The notes under the pieces: generated by a model
Database searches by the model: none
Told to the model about the DNA's origin: nothing
What the model saw: the letters and a program-made list of their open reading frames with translations, nothing else
Made by a program: the position numbers and the translations under genes
NCBI GenBank assembly: GCA_038254435.1
Contig: JBBSGD010000006.1
Location: 1 to 64,000, forward strand
Length of the DNA stretch: 64,000 bases
Direction of reading: 5' to 3'
Source of the DNA: JBBSGD01 sp038254435
GTDB lineage: Bacteria > Actinomycetota > CADDZG01 > WHSQ01
Part shown: positions 8,119 through 16,520 of the stretch, piece by piece
Position numbering within the stretch: the first letter of the stretch is position 1
How the letters are laid out: each line of letters starts with the position of its first letter

Positions 8119-8670
8119 ATGAGCGAGCGACGCAAGGTCATTGAGCCTCCCGGGCAGCAGCGCCCGAACGGCGAGCGTTCGGTACTGCACAGGCTGCGCA
8201 ACGACGACGACAAGGATCGTCTCCTCCAGATCGTCCAGCCCGGCCTGATCGGCCTGATCGATGGAACGGTCTCGACACTGGCGCCGCTGTTTGCGTCTGC
8301 GTATGTCGCCGGCACGCACGCGGCCCTTGTCGTCGGGTTCGCAGCGGCCCTCGGCGCGGCGGTGAGCATGGGTCTGTCCGAGGCGCTGTCGGACGACGGG
8401 CTCCTTACCGGGCGGGGGGATGCCACCACGCGCGGCATCATCACGGGTATCGCGACCTTCCTCGGGGGCACCTTTCACACTTTGCCGTTTCTCATCGACA
8501 ACCTGAGCCAAGCGCTCTCAGTCGCCTACGTGGTGGTGGCAATAGAGTTGCTGGCCATCGCCTTCGTGCGCAAGCGCTTCTTGTTCGTGTCGATGTCGCG
8601 CTCGCTCATTCAGGTCACTCTCGGCGGCGCCCTCGTGGCCGTGGTGGGCTTCTTGATCGGCCACGCCTAG
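8119..8670 (+). CDS. VIT-type membrane iron/manganese transporter
   Basis: A 183-residue protein with about five hydrophobic segments after a charged N-terminal tail. The pattern LQIVQPGLIGLIDGTVSTLAP, then GAAVSMGLSEALSDDG, belongs to the VIT1/CCC1-like family (the membrane part of MbfA-type iron exporters). These proteins move Fe2+ or Mn2+ across the membrane to prevent overload. Divergence from a Fur-family gene with a shared palindrome supports metal-dependent control. There is no ferritin-like domain, unlike full MbfA. Confidence 0.75.
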   Translation: MSERRKVIEPPGQQRPNGERSVLHRLRNDDDKDRLLQIVQPGLIGLIDGTVSTLAPLFASAYVAGTHAALVVGFAAALGAAVSMGLSEALSDDGLLTGRGDATTRGIITGIATFLGGTFHTLPFLIDNLSQALSVAYVVVAIELLAIAFVRKRFLFVSMSRSLIQVTLGGALVAVVGFLIGHA

Positions 8671-8701
8671 CCGTCGCCAGGGGCGCGGGCACTGCCGAGG
8701 G

Positions 8702-8923
8702 TCAACCACCACGAAGTTCCTGCCCGTGACGCGACCGAGCGAGTGCAGCGCCGCTGGGGCGCCCGAACCACTGTGAATGGGATACCGATCGGACCACCCT
8801 CATAAATACCGCACCGAAATCGGAATGCAGGCCCGAGTTCGACCCGATTGAAGTGACGATTGCATGCGAGTTTCCGGCGACCACGACTGTCGCAACGGCC
8901 GTAATCAATGCTCGGAATCGCAT
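8702..8923 (-). CDS. Possible small secreted protein
   Basis: The ATG at 8923 follows a good ribosome-binding sequence (GAAGGAAGG). The reading frame of 73 codons starts MRFRALITAVATVVVAGNSHA, a plausible signal peptide with an AxA-like cleavage site. The mature part (about 50 residues) has no recognisable domain. It starts 20 bases after the rsgA stop on the same strand and could be its 3' neighbour. Weakly supported. Confidence 0.3.
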   Translation of the reverse strand: MRFRALITAVATVVVAGNSHAIVTSIGSNSGLHSDFGAVFMRVVRSVSHSQWFGRPSGAALARSRHGQELRGG

Positions 8924-8943
8924 GCTTCCTTCCTTCATCTCGG

Positions 8944-10059
8944 TCAACGGCTTCGTCCGCGGCTGGACTCCAGCTTGGCCTTTTGTCGGCTGGCGCGGGT
9001 CCGAGCCTTGATCTTGTCCCGACGCTGAGACCGGGAACGCGCGTCCCTCTTTGATTCGACGAACCTGAGCTCCCGCTGAAGCTTGTCGTAGCTCGACAGC
9101 CGGCTCGGGGCAAGCACCCCTTTCTGGATCGCCTCCCGCACTGCACATCCGGGCTCATCTGCGTGACGGCAATCGTTGAAGCGACACTGCCGAGCGAGAT
9201 CTTCGATGTCGTCGAAGGCGTCCTCGAGCGAGCCTTCCCACAACTGCAGCTCGCGCATCCCGGGCGTGTCGATGACGAAGCCGCCCGTCGGCAACGCGAC
9301 CATGCGCCGGTAGGTGGTCGTGTGGCGGCCCTTGTCGTCTGTGCGAACGGACTGCACGGCCAAGAGCTCCTCGCGCGCAAGGTGATTCACGAGCGTCGAC
9401 TTGCCCACGCCCGAGGAACCAATCAGCGCGATCGTCTGCCCGGCCACGAAATAGGTGAGAAGCTCGTCCATGCCCGCGCCGGTGCGGGCGCTCAACGCGT
9501 GGACCGGCGTGCCGGGGGCGATGGCTTCGACCTCACTCACCACAGAGGAGACGTCGTGATGCAGATCCGCCTTGGTGAGGACGATGGCGGGGGCGGCTCC
9601 ACTGTTGTATGCGCTCGTCAGGTAGCGTTCTATCCGCCTCAAGTTGAGCTCGGAGGTGAGCGAGGAAACAACGAAGATGCCGTCGATGTTCGCGGCCATT
9701 ACCTGCTCGCGCGTCTCGGTGCCGGCCACTTTGCGCGACAACGCCGAGTGTCGAGGCATGACGGCGTGGACTATGGCACTGCCGCCATCAGGGACTTGCA
9801 GCGCGACCCAATCGCCGACTGCGGGAAGCTCGCCGTCGAGGGCGTGGTGGCGAAAGGCCCCGCTCAGCTGGGCGGGCAGCGATCCGCATTTGCTCAGAAC
9901 GGTGTAGGCGTCGCGTACTACGAGGGCGACCCGGCCGGGCTCCATGCCTCGACGGGAGTGCTCGATGAAACTCTGCTCAAGGCGTTCGTCCCAGCCGAGG
10001 ATGGACAACGAGATGGTGGAATTCAAGGTGATGGGCTCCTGTTCGAATAGCGGCCACAA
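8944..10059 (-). CDS. rsgA: Ribosome small-subunit GTPase RsgA
   Basis: A 371-residue circularly permuted GTPase that helps mature and check the 30S subunit. Seen: an N-terminal OB-like domain with VGDWVALQV, G4 LTKAD, G5 ALSARTG, G1 GSSGVGKSTLVN, G3 DTPGM, and the C-terminal zinc domain CRFNDCRHADEPGCAV. The order G4-G5-G1-G3 is diagnostic. The annotated start is a TTG; the second TTG, at 10026 (LNSTISLSILGWD), fits family length better. The C-terminus is a long basic tail (KIKARTRASRQKAK), probably for rRNA contact. Confidence 0.93.
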   Translation of the reverse strand: MWPLFEQEPITLNSTISLSILGWDERLEQSFIEHSRRGMEPGRVALVVRDAYTVLSKCGSLPAQLSGAFRHHALDGELPAVGDWVALQVPDGGSAIVHAVMPRHSALSRKVAGTETREQVMAANIDGIFVVSSLTSELNLRRIERYLTSAYNSGAAPAIVLTKADLHHDVSSVVSEVEAIAPGTPVHALSARTGAGMDELLTYFVAGQTIALIGSSGVGKSTLVNHLAREELLAVQSVRTDDKGRHTTTYRRMVALPTGGFVIDTPGMRELQLWEGSLEDAFDDIEDLARQCRFNDCRHADEPGCAVREAIQKGVLAPSRLSSYDKLQRELRFVESKRDARSRSQRRDKIKARTRASRQKAKLESSRGRSR

Positions 10060-10109
10060 CGACGCGCGGCGCGCCTCGTTAGAGAACGGCGAAGGGACTT
10101 GGATCTGAA

Positions 10110-10184
10110 GGCCGCGCCGCGGAGAGCCCGGGTACCAGAGTGGCTAGGCGCGGAAGGCGTTCGGCCTCACCGCGGCGCGGGGCC
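10110..10184. repeat. GC-rich inverted repeat in the rsgA / ABC-permease gap
   Basis: The left arm 10110-10122 (GGCCGCGCCGCGG) pairs with the right arm 10170-10184 (CCGCGGCGCGGGGCC), apart from a two-base bulge. The 47-base loop contains TACCAGAGTGGCTAGG, reminiscent of a tRNA D-arm, and a small AGGC/GCCT hairpin. A second perfect hairpin, GGCTGAT-CGC-ATCAGCC, follows at 10235-10251. The gap (10060-10324) lies upstream of rsgA and downstream of the permease gene; neither hairpin has a U-tract typical of terminators. Confidence 0.45.
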
Positions 10185-10324
10185 CTATTTCTCTTGCAGT
10201 CATAGTCCCCACCTCCTCGCGGCAGACTCGAACGGGCTGATCGCATCAGCCAATCACATCGTGACGGCTGGACGCAAGCCCCCCGAGCGTATCTCCTTCG
10301 ATTGCACAGAACGCCTTCGCGGGC

Positions 10325-11131
10325 TTACGAGTAGCGAGAGATGAACCCGCGCGTGCGGAAAAGCTTGAGCATCCGCGTCAGGTAGATGAGAGCGAGCGTT
10401 GCAAGAGCCACAGTGCTAGCTCCCGCGATGGCAATCTCGCCCCAGGGCAACCCTCGGCCGTCTATTAGCGCCCGCATGGCAGTGAACGCATGGGTCGTGG
10501 GTAGGGCCAGGGCGAGCGGCTGCAACACGCTCGGAAGGGCGCCGACTGGATAGAAGACCCCCGACAACGGCATGACCGCAAACAGCACTCCCCACGCTAG
10601 GGCCTCCGCTCCGCTGCCGAAGCGCAACACGACTCCGATCACGAAGAGAGCGATCACCCACCCCACAACCAGCAATATGGCGGCCACGGGGATCAACCCG
10701 AGCCCGAGGCCGGTGATGTTGAAGGCGTAGAAGGCGGCCGCGGCGATGGCAACGAGCCCAACTCCCATGGCCAGCTTCACCATGCCAAAGAGCGCGACTC
10801 CGGCTACGTACTCCACCTCCTTGAGGGGTGTCACCATGAGATTGAGGAGGTTGCGCGACCACGTCTCCTCGAGGAACCCGGTCGAGACGGCGATCTGCGA
10901 CTGGTACACGACGTGCCACAAGATGATCCCGCCGACGAGGTAGCCGAACGCCGTCTGTCCGCCGCTGCCCTTGGAGATGAAGACGCCGATCGAGCCGAAT
11001 AGTAGGACGTCGACGAGCGGCCAGATGGTGACATCGAACAATCTGTGCGGGCTGCGGCGCAGAACGTAGGAATGTCGGCGCGCAACTGCTCGAATGCGCA
11101 GCCAGCTCAGTCCCGAGGTGGCTGCTTTCAC
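10325..11131 (-). CDS. ABC-2 type exporter permease
   Basis: I place the start at the GTG at 11131, which overlaps the ATPase stop (GTGA) and gives 268 residues. The protein has six hydrophobic segments: FDVTIWPLVDVLLFGSIGVF, FGYLVGGIILWHVVYQ, a long VGLVAIAAAAFYAF region, and a C-terminal helix. The ETWSRNLLNLMVTPL segment after the second helix is typical of ABC-2 membrane subunits. With the ATPase encoded immediately upstream it would export a substrate (drug, lipid or polysaccharide) that cannot be specified. Confidence 0.85.
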   Translation of the reverse strand: MKAATSGLSWLRIRAVARRHSYVLRRSPHRLFDVTIWPLVDVLLFGSIGVFISKGSGGQTAFGYLVGGIILWHVVYQSQIAVSTGFLEETWSRNLLNLMVTPLKEVEYVAGVALFGMVKLAMGVGLVAIAAAAFYAFNITGLGLGLIPVAAILLVVGWVIALFVIGVVLRFGSGAEALAWGVLFAVMPLSGVFYPVGALPSVLQPLALALPTTHAFTAMRALIDGRGLPWGEIAIAGASTVALATLALIYLTRMLKLFRTRGFISRYS

Positions 11132-11922
11132 GTCGGCCTGTCCGTTTCCTGGGACGCCGGCTCGCGGTGCTCGTAGGCTTCGTTGCCCGCGAGATGCAGG
11201 AACACGTCCTCGAGGCTTCCCCGGCCGAAGCGGCGCGCGACCGCGTCCGGCGTGTCGTCGGCAACGACCCGGCCTGCGGACAAGAATACGACCCGCTCGC
11301 ACAGCCTTTCTATCTCGACCATGTTGTGGCTCGTAATGAGAAGAGACATGCTCTCCTCGCGGCAGAGATCGCGCAGGCCGGTACGTACGCGCAACGCGAC
11401 GTCGGGATCGAGCGATGCGGTCGGCTCGTCGAGCACGAGGAGGCGAGGCCGGTGCAAGGTGGCTTTCACCAACCCGATTAGTGTTCGCTGCCCCGAGGAC
11501 AGCTCGGTGCACATCGACTCGGCGAGGTGGTCGATGTGAAAGCGTTGGAGCCCATCGTCGATCTGGGCGCGCGCATTGCGCAGACCGTAGAGCTCGCCGA
11601 ACATGCGCAGGAACTCGTGCACGCGCAGCCTCTCGGCCAGCGGCATGTACCCCGCAGAGAAGCCGACCTTCTTTAGCGCGTCCGAGCGCCGACGCGGCAG
11701 GTCGTAACCGAGGATGTCAACCTCGCCTTCATCGGGGTCGATGACGCCCAGCAGCATCATCAGAGTCGTCGTCTTGCCGGCGCCGTTGGGTCCAAGCATG
11801 GCGACGCGCTCGCCTCGCTCCACGTGCAAGTCGACTCCGTCGACGGCGAGCTTGCCACGGTAGCGTTTAACGAGCCCTCTTGCGCTGAGAACTAGTTCTG
11901 TCGTTTGCATGGTCATGGTCAT
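11128..11922 (-). CDS. ABC-2 type exporter ATPase
   Basis: A 264-residue nucleotide-binding subunit with Walker A GPNGAGKTT, signature LSSGQ, Walker B LLVLDEPTASLD and the switch histidine in ITSHNM. The C-terminus (GRGSLEDVFLHL) is typical of ATPases paired with ABC-2 permeases such as the one encoded directly downstream. Translation of the two is coupled by a four-base overlap. The start has several nearby ATGs (MTMTMQ), so the N-terminus may be four residues shorter. Confidence 0.9.
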   Translation of the reverse strand: MTMTMQTTELVLSARGLVKRYRGKLAVDGVDLHVERGERVAMLGPNGAGKTTTLMMLLGVIDPDEGEVDILGYDLPRRRSDALKKVGFSAGYMPLAERLRVHEFLRMFGELYGLRNARAQIDDGLQRFHIDHLAESMCTELSSGQRTLIGLVKATLHRPRLLVLDEPTASLDPDVALRVRTGLRDLCREESMSLLITSHNMVEIERLCERVVFLSAGRVVADDTPDAVARRFGRGSLEDVFLHLAGNEAYEHREPASQETDRPT

Positions 11923-11942
11923 CTCACTATGGCAGGCGAAAA

Positions 11943-12800
11943 ATGGTCCCGGAGCGCTTAGGCTGTAGCGCCGTGAAGGTGTTCATCTCGTGCGACATAG
12001 AGGGCGTTGCCGGAATCGTCGACTGGAACCAGACAGGCGGCGCGGGCCCCGCCTACACGGCGGGATGCAGACTCATGCTGGGCGAGGTCAACGCGGCCAT
12101 CGCGGGCGCGACGGAAGCCGGAGCGGCAGGCTTTGTCGTCAACGATTCCCACAGTCGCATGAACAACCTTCCTCCCGAGGAGCTGGTGGGCAGCGCGTCA
12201 TACCTATCGGGGCACCACAAGCCTCTCTACATGATGCAGGGCCTCGACGAGAGCTTCGACGCGGTCTTCTTCGTCGGCTATCACGGGTCCATTTCCGGCG
12301 ATCAGGCGACACTCTCTCACACCTATAGCCCCGAGGCATTCTGGGACATCAAGCTCAACGGGATCTCGGTAGGCGAGAGCGGCATCAACGCGCTGGTCGC
12401 GCTTGCCTACGGCGTGCCGGTTGCGCTCGTCACCGGGGATCAGCATGCGGCCGGCCAGATCGAGCCGCACTGTCCTCATGCCGTCGCGGTAGTCGTCAAA
12501 CGATCGATAACGCGCTCTGCGGCCGAGAACCTTCATCCAGAGGCGGCTTGCAGAGCAATCACGGCCGGCGCCAAGCAGGCGATCGAATGCCTCGGGGATG
12601 CAAGGGCCCCGGCCGTAGATATCCCGGCGAGCCTCGACATCACCCTCATAAACGCCGACTACGCAGAGCTTGCAGCGTGGATCGACGGGGTGACTCGCAC
12701 CGGCATCCGGTCGGTGCGGCTGAGCGACTCCGATCCGCTTGCGCTCTACCGCCGTTTCGTGACAGTCGATTACATCAGCCGCGCGCTAAGAGATCGTTAG
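11943..12800 (+). CDS. dppA: D-aminopeptidase, DppA/M55 family
   Basis: A 275-285 residue M55 metallopeptidase, which releases N-terminal D-amino acids from peptides such as cell-wall fragments. Seen: the metal-binding start VFISCDIEGVAGI (D-x-E), NDSHSRMNN, FVGYHGS, and VTGDQH before a conserved glutamate region. Conserved D, E and H residues of the two-zinc site are present. A GTG at 11973 (VKVFIS) matches the family N-terminus better than the ATG at 11943. It is convergent with arsM (4-base overlap). Confidence 0.88.
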   Translation: MVPERLGCSAVKVFISCDIEGVAGIVDWNQTGGAGPAYTAGCRLMLGEVNAAIAGATEAGAAGFVVNDSHSRMNNLPPEELVGSASYLSGHHKPLYMMQGLDESFDAVFFVGYHGSISGDQATLSHTYSPEAFWDIKLNGISVGESGINALVALAYGVPVALVTGDQHAAGQIEPHCPHAVAVVVKRSITRSAAENLHPEAACRAITAGAKQAIECLGDARAPAVDIPASLDITLINADYAELAAWIDGVTRTGIRSVRLSDSDPLALYRRFVTVDYISRALRDR

Positions 12801-13546
12801 GCTACGGGCTTGCGGGCCTTGACAGTGGCCGAGAACATCTCACCGGCGACCTCGTGCGTTGGATCGATGCTTATGTCGCTGAAGCCTGCGTCCTCGAGCT
12901 CACTCCGGTACTCGGCGAAGGACAGAGCGCCCGCGATGCAACCGACGTAGGTGCCGCGCTCGGCCCTTTGCGCTGCGTCCAGGTCGTCGGAAGAGACTAC
13001 GTCGCTTATCCCTATGCGACCGCCCGGCTTCAAGACCCTGAACATCTCGTGCATGACCTTGCTTTTGTCCGCCGCCAGATTGATGACGCAGTTCGAGATG
13101 ACGACGTCGATCGTTCCCGCCGGGAGCGGGATGGCCTCGATGTAACCCTTGAGGAACTCGACGTTGGTAGCTCCTGCTTTTTCCTTGTTGACGAGTGCGA
13201 GCGCAAGCATCTCCTCGGTCATGTCGAGACCGAACGCTGTGCCGGTTGGGCCGACTTTGGCCGCCGACAGCAGTACGTCGATGCCGCCTCCGGAACCAAG
13301 GTCGAGCACCGTCTCGCCCTGCTCGAGATCGGCAACGGCTGTGGGATTTCCGCACCCGAGGCTGGCCAGCAGCGCGCTTTGTGGCAAATCGTTCCGGTCC
13401 GAGACGTCGTATAGCCCGGCGCCGAAGACAGCTTCACCAGCACGGCACGAGGATCCGCAACAGTTGTCGTCGGCAGGCTTGCCACTTGCCGCGCCCGCGG
13501 CAGCCTCTGCGTACCGGTCCCTAACCACCCGCCTGATGTCGGTCAT
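12797..13546 (-). CDS. arsM: Arsenite S-adenosylmethionine methyltransferase ArsM
   Basis: A 249-residue SAM-dependent methyltransferase that converts As(III) to methylated, partly volatile forms. Seen: Cys-rich N-terminus DNCCGSSCRAG, SAM motif VLDLGSGGGIDVLLSA, the ArsM segment NVEFLKGYIEAIPLP followed by VISNCVINLAADK (conserved Cys), and VLKPGGRI. The cysteines fit arsenite coordination. The start overlaps the arsR stop (ATGA), so it is regulated as arsR-arsM. Confidence 0.93.
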   Translation of the reverse strand: MTDIRRVVRDRYAEAAAGAASGKPADDNCCGSSCRAGEAVFGAGLYDVSDRNDLPQSALLASLGCGNPTAVADLEQGETVLDLGSGGGIDVLLSAAKVGPTGTAFGLDMTEEMLALALVNKEKAGATNVEFLKGYIEAIPLPAGTIDVVISNCVINLAADKSKVMHEMFRVLKPGGRIGISDVVSSDDLDAAQRAERGTYVGCIAGALSFAEYRSELEDAGFSDISIDPTHEVAGEMFSATVKARKPVA

Positions 13547-13923
13547 GCGCTCACCTTTCGGGTCGTTCCAACCAGACCGGCCAGCTTCTCGAGGGCGTCA
13601 TCTCTCAGCGAGTAGTAGGCCCACGTGCCGCGCTGCTCACGCTCGATGAGACCCCCGGCCATCAGCTTTTTGAGGTGATGGCTGACGGTGGGCTGGCCGA
13701 GCCCAAGGGCGGCGGTGAGGTCGCACACGCACACCGGATCGGAGCTCGTGGCCAAGAGGTTCACGATGCGGACTCTATGCAGGTCGGATAGGGACTTGAA
13801 GAGGGCGGCCAGCGAGTGGGCCTCCTCGTTGCTCATGCGCGCCCCCGCAAGCGGGGTGCAGCAGTTGACCGGGAGCGTTGACTTCATCTGGTTGTGCACC
13901 TCTTGCTCTTGCTTGAAAGCCAT
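13543..13923 (-). CDS. arsR: ArsR-family arsenic-responsive repressor
   Basis: A winged-helix repressor of about 126 residues: SLSDLHRVRIVNLL, sensing motif DPVCVCDL in helix 3, then LGLGQPTVSHHLKKLMAGGL. The CVC pair plus a cysteine nearby is the usual As(III)/Sb(III) site; extra cysteines (NCC) sit in the N-terminal tail. I place the start at the ATG at 13923; MKSTLPV at 13887 is an alternative. It is first in arsR-arsM and has two operator-like palindromes directly upstream. Confidence 0.9.
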   Translation of the reverse strand: MAFKQEQEVHNQMKSTLPVNCCTPLAGARMSNEEAHSLAALFKSLSDLHRVRIVNLLATSSDPVCVCDLTAALGLGQPTVSHHLKKLMAGGLIEREQRGTWAYYSLRDDALEKLAGLVGTTRKVSA

Positions 13924-13925
13924 CA

Positions 13926-13970
13926 ATCGATATGCGTCGATGAATACCCCACCACATTAATCGATGGATG
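13926..13970 (-). promoter_or_regulatory. Two ArsR operator-like palindromes and -35 element
   Basis: The sequence ATCGA-TATGCG-TCGAT at 13926-13941 is an inverted repeat adjoining the arsR start. A second site, CATTAATCGATGGATG at 13955-13970, is palindromic around ATCGAT. On the coding strand the second overlaps TTGACA, a consensus -35 box. This fits autorepression by ArsR; binding is inferred. Confidence 0.5.
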
Positions 13971-14041
13971 TCAATACAAGAGGAGGAGTGAGTGAGAGGA
14001 GTGGGCTCCGTCCGCCGGGCGTTGCGGACGGAGCCTGCCCG

Positions 14042-14557
14042 CTAGCAGCGGAAGTGTGGGACCGGCAGCCTTGTGCCGGGGTTGCTGATCGACTCGAACT
14101 CGACGCTCATCCACACGGTGCCGTTGCGGGTGTGATGGACGCCGACACCGAGGTGCGTGTAGCCACGGCTGAGGATGTTTGCCCGGTGCTCGGACGAGTG
14201 CATGAAGGCCCGCTGGACCGATCTGATTCCAGGGCCTACTCCCACGTTCTCGCCCAGGCTCCGCCAGTTGGTGATCTTCCAGGTGAGGCGGCGAGTGTGA
14301 AAGAGGCGATGGACGTGCTTCATCCAGTGGGTATGACGTGAGGCCACCTGTGAGAGCTCCGTATCGATGTGCAGGGCGGGCAGGCCGTGGGCGCGCCGGG
14401 CCGCGTTGGTCTTGTGAGCCAGACGCTTCTGGGCATCGCTCAACCGGTAGCAGGAGTGCAGCCTCGTGGCCGCATTCGAGACGGCCGGAGTCGTCAGCGA
14501 GAGCGCAGTGACGAGGGCGCATATCAAGGCCGCGTAGCGGTTGACGGTGCGAGTCAT
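14042..14557 (-). CDS. Secreted CAP/SCP-domain protein
   Basis: A 171-residue protein with a signal peptide (RYAALICALVTALSLTTP, cleavage after SNAA) and a CAP domain: ALHIDTELSQVASRHTHWM, SLGENVGVG, HSSEHRANILS, then THLGVGVHHTRNGTVW. The CAP motifs 'HxxxHRxNIL' and 'GENV' are clear and the cavity histidines are present. Bacterial CAP proteins are secreted and mostly of unknown function; lipid binding and peptidase roles have been proposed. Confidence 0.9.
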   Translation of the reverse strand: MTRTVNRYAALICALVTALSLTTPAVSNAATRLHSCYRLSDAQKRLAHKTNAARRAHGLPALHIDTELSQVASRHTHWMKHVHRLFHTRRLTWKITNWRSLGENVGVGPGIRSVQRAFMHSSEHRANILSRGYTHLGVGVHHTRNGTVWMSVEFESISNPGTRLPVPHFRC

Positions 14558-15071
14558 TTTTTACCCCATTTGATCGGAAGTCTCAGAACCAACAGGGTCA
14601 CCTCACCGCGTTGACAGCCCCAGGGCTATCCCCCGCGCGGGGAGCCTTGTTCCACAATCTGGGTCTAAAGAAAGGCACTCCGGGGCCGAGGATCTACCCT
14701 CGCTCGCGTCGGGCGATCAGCGCCTAAACCGGTTTACTACTAAAAAAAGGGAAAAACACCGCAATCCCCCCGAGCTATGCGCCGGGCTTCGAGCTGAGGA
14801 TGCGCCTATGGCTCGCTGTACTTTCTCAGCGGATCTCAGGCGCTCAGCAGCCGCGATCCAATTCGCCCCCTCCGTCCAGTGGACCGTCTGCCGGACGGAT
14901 TTCCCGATGCCGGGAAGCCGGGACCAGGCCGAGCGCGACCACGATGACCACCACACGAAGTGTTGTCATCCGACGGGGGTAGATGCACGTTCCCTGCCCT
15001 TTCGCTTACCTCCAGTGTGCGCGGGCGGGGATCGGGCCGTTAACGCGAGCAAATTCGCGCGCCGGGAACAA
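14558..15071. other. Non-coding gap
   Basis: About 510 bases without a supportable gene. A purine-rich patch (CTAAAAAAAGGG near 14742) and GC-rich inverted stretches are present, but I recognise no RNA family. This is upstream of the CAP protein gene, whose promoter should lie at its start. Confidence 0.4.
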
Positions 15072-15101
15072 GAAAGAGGGGCCGGCAAGCGGCCCCTCTT
15101 T
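15072..15101 (-). terminator. Intrinsic terminator of the secreted barrel-protein gene
   Basis: GAAAGAGGGGCCG - GCAA - CGGCCCCTCTTTC forms a 12-13 bp hairpin 25 bases after the stop at 15126, with a T-rich edge on either strand. Confidence 0.75.
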
Positions 15102-15125
15102 CGGTCCTGCGTTCCTCTTTACCAG

Positions 15126-15593
15126 TTAGTGGATGACGTTGTAGGTGAAGCGTGCTCCGACGCGTGTGAACTCGATCTTGATGGTGCCTCCGGGGCGTGG
15201 ACCAAACCTGCCGTTTCCGCCCGTGACGGCGAGACGGATGGTCCGCTTGTGAGCGCGCACGTCGCCCGAAGCGTAGATGGTGCCCTTGCCGTAGATCTTC
15301 GTGGCGGTTTCGCACATGAAGCGCTTGGGGTGCATCCGCACCGTCGTGCACTTGTACTCGAACCAGCCTTTGAGCTCGTGGTGCTTGTAGAGCTTGAAGG
15401 ACCCGCCCATGACGTCGCCACGGCTCGGGCCCGGCTTACCGTTGTCGATGTGGTAGGGCCGAGCGTTCTTGTGGTAGTTGGAGAAGTAGGTCTTGTGGAA
15501 CGTCTGGGCGCCGAAGGCGGGTGCAGCCGCCAGGCTCAGCAGTCCGGACATTATCGCGAGAGCGATAATTCCTTTGATTCCAATTTTCCGCAT
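15126..15593 (-). CDS. Secreted allene-oxide-cyclase-like / dirigent-like barrel protein
   Basis: I chose the ATG at 15593 (GGGAGGT upstream), giving 155 residues. A signal peptide (IKGIIALAIMSGLLSLAAAP, cleavage near AFGA) precedes a beta-rich domain with GDVMGGSFKLYKH, CETATKIYGKGTIYASGDV and GGNGRFGPRPGGTIKI. The last pattern (GGTGxFxxxxG) is typical of allene oxide cyclase/dirigent barrels, which in actinobacteria are secreted proteins of unknown function. Many lysines and histidines make it strongly basic. Confidence 0.6.
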   Translation of the reverse strand: MRKIGIKGIIALAIMSGLLSLAAAPAFGAQTFHKTYFSNYHKNARPYHIDNGKPGPSRGDVMGGSFKLYKHHELKGWFEYKCTTVRMHPKRFMCETATKIYGKGTIYASGDVRAHKRTIRLAVTGGNGRFGPRPGGTIKIEFTRVGARFTYNVIH

Positions 15594-16001
15594 GCGACCT
15601 CCCAGGACAGAAGGACCCCCAACGAGTCCCGCGCAGGACAAGAAAAGCACTTCGGGCCGCGCCCTACTAGAGGGTTCGTAAGTTTTGAAGCAACTTTTTC
15701 CGGAATGTCTGTGGTGCGGCCTCCGGGGGAGGCTCGTCGCGATTTGTCCCGCATACCGCAACAAGGCGCGACGAGGGTGGCCCGAGACGGCGTGCGCCGC
15801 ATCTAAACCTCTCAGCTGAGTGCCCGAGGGGGCATCCACGCCTCGCACACGACTAGCGACGAAGCCTTCGCCAAACACGGCCAGGCAAGCCTTCGCCGAG
15901 GTAAACAAGGCCAACGAAACATGGCTCGCCGCCGTTCAAGCCGCGGGTCGCCGATCCCCGAGCCTCGGGACCGACCGGCCATCTACGGTTAGCGAAGTCG
16001 C
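15594..16001. other. Non-coding gap
   Basis: About 400 bases upstream of the secreted barrel protein. No gene or RNA family is recognised; it borders the mobile-element scar zone that runs to tRNA-Lys. Confidence 0.4.
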
Positions 16002-16403
16002 CTACTCGCTCGGGTGCAGCGCGCGGGCTGCGAAGAAGATGGGCACCTGATCGTAGCCAGGCTGCTGCTGCGAGAGGAGAGGCGAGGCCTCAGGCTCGTC
16101 GACGATCTCCAAGCGGAAACCTGATGAAAGGAGAGCGTTGAGGTAGGTGGTCAAGGTTCGGTGGTAGTTTCCCGCTCGTCGCCGACAGTCGCACACCGTT
16201 CGAGTTGGCCGATCGCCAGAATCGCTTGTTGAAGTAGCCGGTAACGAGCCGCCCAGGCTGCTCGTCGGGAGCCGGCACGGTGGTCGCCTCGGGGGCTAGA
16301 AAGCATGGATGACCGATCACGAATACGAACAATCCCCTGGGCTTCAGGACTCGATAGACATAGCGCAGCGTTGCACCGAGGTCGGGGAAGTCCATTAAGC
16401 CAA
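16002..16403 (-). pseudogene. SAM-methyltransferase remnant (5'-truncated and frameshifted)
   Basis: From ~16400 down, the reading MDFPDLGATLRYVYRVLKP then GLFVFVIGHPCF matches the second half of a class I methyltransferase (after the SAM loop). The frame is lost at ~16190, where about 10 bases (CTGTCGGCGA) appear inserted in front of RRAGNYHRTLTTYLNAL, and the C-terminus then continues to YDQVPIFFAARAL, stopping at 16002. The first half, with the SAM-binding glycines, is gone, replaced by an IS256-like fragment at ~16406. It is certainly non-functional. Confidence 0.65.
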
Positions 16404-16405
16404 GC

Positions 16406-16520
16406 CGACAGGTCAACGTGCTCACCAAGGTGGCGCGCTCGGCGCAGCTGTTCGTGGCTCCGTTGGTCCGCTCGATCTTCGAGCAGGCATCGAAGGACGA
16501 GGTGTGGGCGCAGCACGCGC
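16406..16520 (+). mobile_element. IS256-family transposase fragment
   Basis: The plus-strand frame reads NVLTKVARSAQLFVAP, then LVRSIFEQASKDEVWAQHAR, close to the internal region of IS256-type (mutator) transposases that lies between the second and third catalytic acids. Only ~36 residues remain, with no start, stop or terminal repeats. Its left edge coincides with the point where the methyltransferase remnant is cut. Confidence 0.6.

Noticed and set aside
10121..10200. tRNA gene candidate (GGAGAGCCCGGGTACCAGAGTGG)
   Set aside because: No anticodon loop with T33, no T-arm and no matching acceptor strand; also not a tRNA-Sec, which I looked for because of the selenoprotein.
10235..10251. Terminator of the ABC permease gene
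   Set aside because: The 7-bp hairpin is perfect but no T-run follows on the minus strand; left as a hairpin of unknown use.
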